From NCBI RefSeq assembly GCF_902779965.1, contig NZ_CACZDK010000026.1, forward strand, positions 19,558-83,557: 64,000 nucleotides of DNA, read 5' to 3'. The translations under genes were made by a program, and so were the position numbers. Every line of letters begins with the position of its first letter. Within the stretch, counting starts at the first letter, position 1. Shown piece by piece: positions 60,712-64,000 of the stretch. The notes beneath the pieces were generated by a model. It made no database searches. It was not told where the DNA came from and saw nothing but the letters and a program-made list of their open reading frames with translations. This DNA comes from Fibrobacter succinogenes. GTDB lineage: Bacteria; Fibrobacterota; Fibrobacteria; Fibrobacterales; Fibrobacteraceae.

Positions 60712-61872
60712 TTACCGGCAGGCGTTCAGCACGTCGGTCACGATGCTGTCCATAAAAATCCAGCCACGGCCGACGAGTTTCAAGATTCCGCCTTCAAGCG
60801 TTGCAAAGCCTTTTTTGACCCACGGCTCATAGCCTTCCGGCGAAACAGAAATTCCGTCAGCAGCGAGCGCGTTCATGTCGAGACCAGAGCGTTGGCGAAG
60901 CGAAAGCCACACACGTTCCGTTAGGATGTCGTCCTTGTCCAAATCGTCGTATGTCAGCGATGCATCTGGCGAGCCTGCATTCACGTAATCGCGCCAGCGC
61001 GGATATATTTCCGGAGCGCAAAAACGGCGACCGCCAAAATAGCTGTGCGCCCCCGGCCCAAAACCGATATACTCGCCGCGATTCCAGTAATTCATGTTGT
61101 GCAAACTCTCGTCGCCCGGCTTTGCAAAATTCGACACTTCGTAACGCGCGAAGCCTTTTTTCTCGAGGATTTCGACACCGCCGAGATACATCGGTTCGTA
61201 CAAACGCTCGTCAATTTTTTCTTCGCCACGCGATACGCGACCGCCCAAAAGCGTCCTCTCGCCCACATTCAATCCGTAAAAGCTCAAGTGCCCAAGCGGA
61301 AAATCCGACAAGCGATCCACATCGCTCAAGAAAGAATCCACAGACTGTCCCGGCAAATCAAACATCAAGTCGCCCGAGACTTTCACCTGCGGAAGCGACG
61401 TCAACAACCGCAAAGCATCAAAACCTCGTTCCACCGTGTGCCTGCGACCAATACGGTCCAAGAGCGTTTGCGAAAACGTCTGAAGCCCAAGGCTAAAGCG
61501 ACGTACACCGCACGAAAGCGCCGTCTGTACAGATTCTTCGGTACACGATTCTGGATTAAATTCCATCGAGACTTCGTCAAGCGAATCTACACGAACGCCG
61601 CATTCCGCAAGCACGGCAAAAATCCGTTCCAGGCACGCGCCCGGCAAAATCGAAGGCGTTCCACCACCGAGATAAAGCGTTCGCGCTTGCGAAAGAACGT
61701 TTTGGGGTGACGCCGAATGCGATACAGGATGCGTCGCCGCAAAAGTACGGATTTCACGTTCCAACAAGCCTGCATATTCTTCGAACAGCCGAGCATTCGC
61801 AGGCATCACGCGGAAGTCGCAATAATCGCAAATTTTCGCGCAAAACGGAACATGAATATAAATACCGAACAT
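60712..61872 (-). CDS. hemW: HemW-like radical SAM protein
   Basis: 386 residues. It opens with FGIYIHVPFCAKICDYCDF, where Cys-x3-Cys-x2-Cys binds the [4Fe-4S] cluster, followed by TLYLGGGTPSILPG near residue 70, SMEFNPESC near 108 and RFSLGLQTFSQTLLDRIGR near 130. This is the HemW family (heme chaperone, formerly called oxygen-independent coproporphyrinogen oxidase). HemN proper has a longer N-terminus and an extra cysteine after the motif; this protein has Phe there, as in HemW. The C-terminal winged-helix part (RSGLDMNALAADG) is present. It is convergent with the sigma gene. Confidence 0.85.
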   Translation of the reverse strand: MFGIYIHVPFCAKICDYCDFRVMPANARLFEEYAGLLEREIRTFAATHPVSHSASPQNVLSQARTLYLGGGTPSILPGACLERIFAVLAECGVRVDSLDEVSMEFNPESCTEESVQTALSCGVRRFSLGLQTFSQTLLDRIGRRHTVERGFDALRLLTSLPQVKVSGDLMFDLPGQSVDSFLSDVDRLSDFPLGHLSFYGLNVGERTLLGGRVSRGEEKIDERLYEPMYLGGVEILEKKGFARYEVSNFAKPGDESLHNMNYWNRGEYIGFGPGAHSYFGGRRFCAPEIYPRWRDYVNAGSPDASLTYDDLDKDDILTERVWLSLRQRSGLDMNALAADGISVSPEGYEPWVKKGFATLEGGILKLVGRGWIFMDSIVTDVLNACR

Positions 61873-61947
61873 AACTCAAATATAGGTTTTTACCACCGCA
61901 CGCCGCGACCCCACCCATGGGAGTTCTTTTTATTCGTTAAGAGATTT

Positions 61948-63087
61948 TTACTCTATCTTTGTACAACGAACAGAATAACCTGCTATTTTTTCAGCACGAC
62001 GATTTTTTGCTGTTCCCGTTGCATCATCACTATAACGCGAAACATATGCCGCATAAGCAAATTCCGCTTTATCATACTCATGTTCTTGTGGATACCGCCA
62101 GAAGAATGTTTCGTTTACATCTTCAAACCCACCGTTAATGGTTCGCGCCCCGGCCCCAATTAAGGAAAAACCACTTGTATTGTATCCACTAAAACACTGA
62201 GAACGTAAACCAAGAGGTATTCCTTCATCATATTTGTCATAATAGTCTTTCACGATTTCGTAATCGTGCCACGTAAACAAGCGCCATCCATCAGGGCAAA
62301 TTCCCTGATGTTCACTTTCTATTTTTTTATAGCAACTTTCTGTATTGCAACGGCTGGGCAACTGCATCATTTCGGCCCACTGGTATAAGCCACCATACTT
62401 GTCACAATATGTAGTGTCGTTATTGTAGCAATAGCGTTCCATCTTTGTATCGTCATTCTGGTCATTTTCGCCAAGAACCATCTCGCCGATGTTCAAATTT
62501 TCAGCCATAACGGTAACAGATCTTCCTGTTTTATACGAAGTTGCCGTATAGTAATAATAACTACGGCCATTACGCGGGTCGACAAAAGTCTTGTAAATGG
62601 AATCCCTAAGATTCCAGTTATCCGCTAAGCATTTAAAATGATCAAACGGAACATATTCGCTGCTAGAGGATTCAACTTTTTTACTAGAAGAAGACAAATT
62701 CGCTGAGCTCAGCCGAAGCGAACTAGAACTGGATTCTACTTTTTTACTAGAAGACGATTGCTTACTGCTACTGCTCAGGGCAACGGAAGAAGAAGAAACA
62801 GTCTTGACGGAAGACGAGGAAGTAATCTTTTGACTAGAACTTGACGGATCCCCTTCGCTACGCTTCGAGGATGACGACTTCACGTCATTGCGAGGAGTCG
62901 AAGACGACGAAGCAATCTTTTTACTGCTACTTGAAGGGCGATTCCCGCTTGAAGCGGGAATGACAGATGAAGAGGAAGAAGACGACACATTATCGTCATT
63001 TACGGAAGTACCGCTGTTGCCGCCACAAGCGGCAAGGGCTATAGTTAAAGTTATGGACGCAATAATGCTATACTTGAAATTTCTCAT
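61948..63087 (-). CDS. FISUC-type lipoprotein with repeat-derived Ser-rich linker
   Basis: About 379 residues. The start at 63087 gives a standard signal peptide ending in IALAAC (lipobox); the open frame continues 21 codons further without signal. Residues 25-150 are a Ser-rich linker, and 155-379 the Fibrobacter succinogenes major paralogous domain: FVDPRNGRSYYYYTATSYKT, VTVMAENLNIGEM, CNTESCYKKIESEHQGICP with DGWRLFTWHDYEI, and YSVRCTK at the end. These proteins are surface-exposed; their function is not established. The linker contains SVIPASSGNRP, TPRNDVKSSSSKRSEGDP and SLRLSSANL, which are translations of intergenic repeats. Confidence 0.85.
   Translation of the reverse strand: MRNFKYSIIASITLTIALAACGGNSGTSVNDDNVSSSSSSSVIPASSGNRPSSSSKKIASSSSTPRNDVKSSSSKRSEGDPSSSSQKITSSSSVKTVSSSSVALSSSSKQSSSSKKVESSSSSLRLSSANLSSSSKKVESSSSEYVPFDHFKCLADNWNLRDSIYKTFVDPRNGRSYYYYTATSYKTGRSVTVMAENLNIGEMVLGENDQNDDTKMERYCYNNDTTYCDKYGGLYQWAEMMQLPSRCNTESCYKKIESEHQGICPDGWRLFTWHDYEIVKDYYDKYDEGIPLGLRSQCFSGYNTSGFSLIGAGARTINGGFEDVNETFFWRYPQEHEYDKAEFAYAAYVSRYSDDATGTAKNRRAEKIAGYSVRCTKIE
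62699..62965. repeat. Four intergenic-repeat copies inside the FISUC lipoprotein linker
   Basis: On the minus strand: an F3 half GTTCGCT…AGCGAA (62699-62723), an F2 copy with GTCATCCTCGAAGCG and GGGGATCC (62846-62876), a short TCGCAATGACG (62883-62896 region), and an F2 hairpin GTCATTCCCGCTTC/AAGCGGGAAT (62940-62965). All keep the reading frame. Confidence 0.85.
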
Positions 63088-63249
63088 TCTAAACCTCGTC
63101 CATATACACATTTTTATTATAAAAATAGATAAAATCATCACACGGCACAATCCGCGTGGCCAAAGAAATATCGCACATAAAAATTTTTCACTTTTTTCAC
63201 CCTATCCCCTTTACAATTGGAAATTTTATTTCTATTATTGGGTCACCTC

Positions 63250-63322
<73 letters not shown>

Positions 63323-63334
63323 CTAAAATAAAAG

Positions 63335-63366
63335 AACCACCTACTAAGGTGGTTTTCTTTTTTTAT
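63335..63366 (+). terminator. Terminator of the first tRNA-Gly gene
   Basis: Arms AACCACC/GGTGGTT around TACTAA, then TTCTTTTTTT. Confidence 0.85.
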
Positions 63367-63513
63367 GCCGTAATTTGGACGAGGACCCGAGAAGAGGGGC
63401 CGACTAAACAACGAGATGCACGAAGTGCCTACGAGTTGTTTAGGAACTCTCGCCTCATGGCGAGAGGCCCGCAAGGGTGAGGAGCTAGCCGGGCGCAAGA
63501 CCGGAAACTAGCG

Positions 63514-63540
63514 ACGAATCATTCCCGTTCCCGCTCTAAA
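63514..63540 (+). pseudogene. tRNA 3' end remnant 1
   Basis: CGAATCATTCCCGTTCCCGC with TCTAAAA reads like the T arm and acceptor 3' strand (TTCCCGC) of a tRNA of the same acceptor type, with the same TCTAAAA flank. No 5' half is present. It still has its own terminator. Confidence 0.6.
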
Positions 63541-63543
63541 ACG

Positions 63544-63570
63544 AAAAAGACACCTTAACGGTGTCTTTTT
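63544..63570 (+). terminator. Terminator following tRNA remnant 1
   Basis: Arms AAAAAGACACC/GGTGTCTTTTT around TTAAC. Confidence 0.8.
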
Positions 63571-63852
63571 TGTTTTATACTGAAATTGACTCGGGTACGA
63601 GACTCCTTGGGGTCGAGGGTGCGGCATAATTTGGCTCATGCACGAAGTGCGAAGAGGCAAATTATGGCTTGACGCGAACGTAGTGAGCGCAAGCCCGAAG
63701 GGGCAAAGGCCAGCCGCGCAGCGGGAACTGGACTTTGACACTAAACAACGAGAAGCACGAAGTGCGTACAAGTTGTTTAGGATTTATCGCTTAGCGATAA
63801 ACCCGTAGGGTGGCTGGACAGCCTTGCGTAAGCAAGGTGACTGGCCAAGCCA

Positions 63853-63876
63853 TCAATCCCGTCGCCCGCTCTAAAA
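63853..63876 (+). pseudogene. tRNA 3' end remnant 2
   Basis: CAATCCCGTCGCCCGCTC then TAAAAC, again like a tRNA T-arm/acceptor end (CGCCCGC acceptor strand) without a 5' half. It is followed directly by the promoter block of the next tRNA-Gly. Confidence 0.5.
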
Positions 63877-63949
63877 CAAAAATTTTCACTTTTTTCGCCC
63901 TACACCCCTTTATAACTACAAATTTTATTTCTATATATGGGCTGTCCTC

Positions 63950-64000
<51 letters not shown>

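Larger units (their letters stand above)
63367..63885. repeat. Dense hairpin array between two tRNA-Gly genes
   Basis: About 520 bases with no protein gene. Hairpins include TAAACAACGAG…GTTGTTTA around TGCACGAAGTGC (63404-63442), CTCTCGCC-TCAT-GGCGAGAG, CTAGCCGG…CCGGAAACTAG (63485-63510), CCAGCCGC-GCA-GCGGGAACTGG (63710-63731), a second TAAACAAC…GTTGTTTA (63742-63780), TTTATCGC-TTA-GCGATAAA and CCTTGCGTAAGCAAGG. Two of these designs occur twice with different but pairing arms. Confidence 0.75.

Overview
The window looks like part of a Fibrobacter chromosome (phylum Fibrobacterota, FCB group). The reasons are a lipoprotein with a Ser-rich linker and a FISUC-type C-terminal domain, many Ser-rich exported lipoproteins, an amidophosphoribosyltransferase of the MGGF-type seen in the Bacteroidota side of FCB, a short sigma-70 factor without region 1.1, and lipid A (lpxB) and outer-membrane barrel genes. 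No rRNA, CRISPR array, transposase or complete prophage was seen.

Layout. 1-5.7 kb: end of a ClC channel gene, then an AT-rich accessory stretch (ORF6N/PLD-like protein, UvrD-type helicase with an embedded nuclease-like segment, small DUF4160 gene pair). 5.8-9.1 kb: valS followed by displaced copies of its own 3' end and structured repeats. 9.1-11.5 kb: two lipoproteins. 11.7-13.2 kb: purF. 13.4-18.8 kb: a tandem family of Fibrobacter-type exported proteins in which the last duplicated pair is frameshifted. 18.9-23.2 kb: surface glycan operon (flippase plus three glycosyltransferases). 23.4-27.5 kb: SRPBCC protein, UbiD-type decarboxylase, putative metalloprotease. 27.6-30.5 kb: GH57 glucan branching enzyme and DUF4912 protein. 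30.5-33.2 kb: lipoprotein and outer-membrane barrel. 33.4-44.9 kb: thrC, an unknown conserved protein, mutL, lpxB, dnaE, a GT2. 45-52.2 kb: LamG lipoprotein, flippase-like membrane protein, lipoprotein plus barrel. 52.3-59.3 kb: an unknown protein, murI, a helicase-acyltransferase fusion, and a membrane protein/GT4/methyltransferase operon. 59.8-64 kb: sigma factor behind a sigma-54-like promoter, hemW, FISUC lipoprotein, and a tandem tRNA-Gly(GCC) array cut by the window end.

The most unusual content is between and inside genes. (1) A family of about 75-170 bp elements keeps two sequence blocks (GGCGAGAGTCGCG and CATGACCGAG) while its three stems differ in sequence but still pair. (2) These and related hairpins sit just after gene 3' ends, and at valS, thrC and tRNA-Gly the gene's own 3' end is repeated beyond them, as if tails had been exchanged or duplicated. 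(3) Repeats that are normally intergenic here also occur in frame inside two coding sequences, the FISUC lipoprotein linker and a UvrD helicase. (4) Two lipoprotein promoters carry arrays of 14-17 bp palindromes spaced 19-20 bp apart. (5) A UvrD-type helicase is fused to a complete PlsC-type acyltransferase. (6) MutL has lost the recognisable endonuclease motifs.

All functional calls come from reading motifs by eye; no database search was run.
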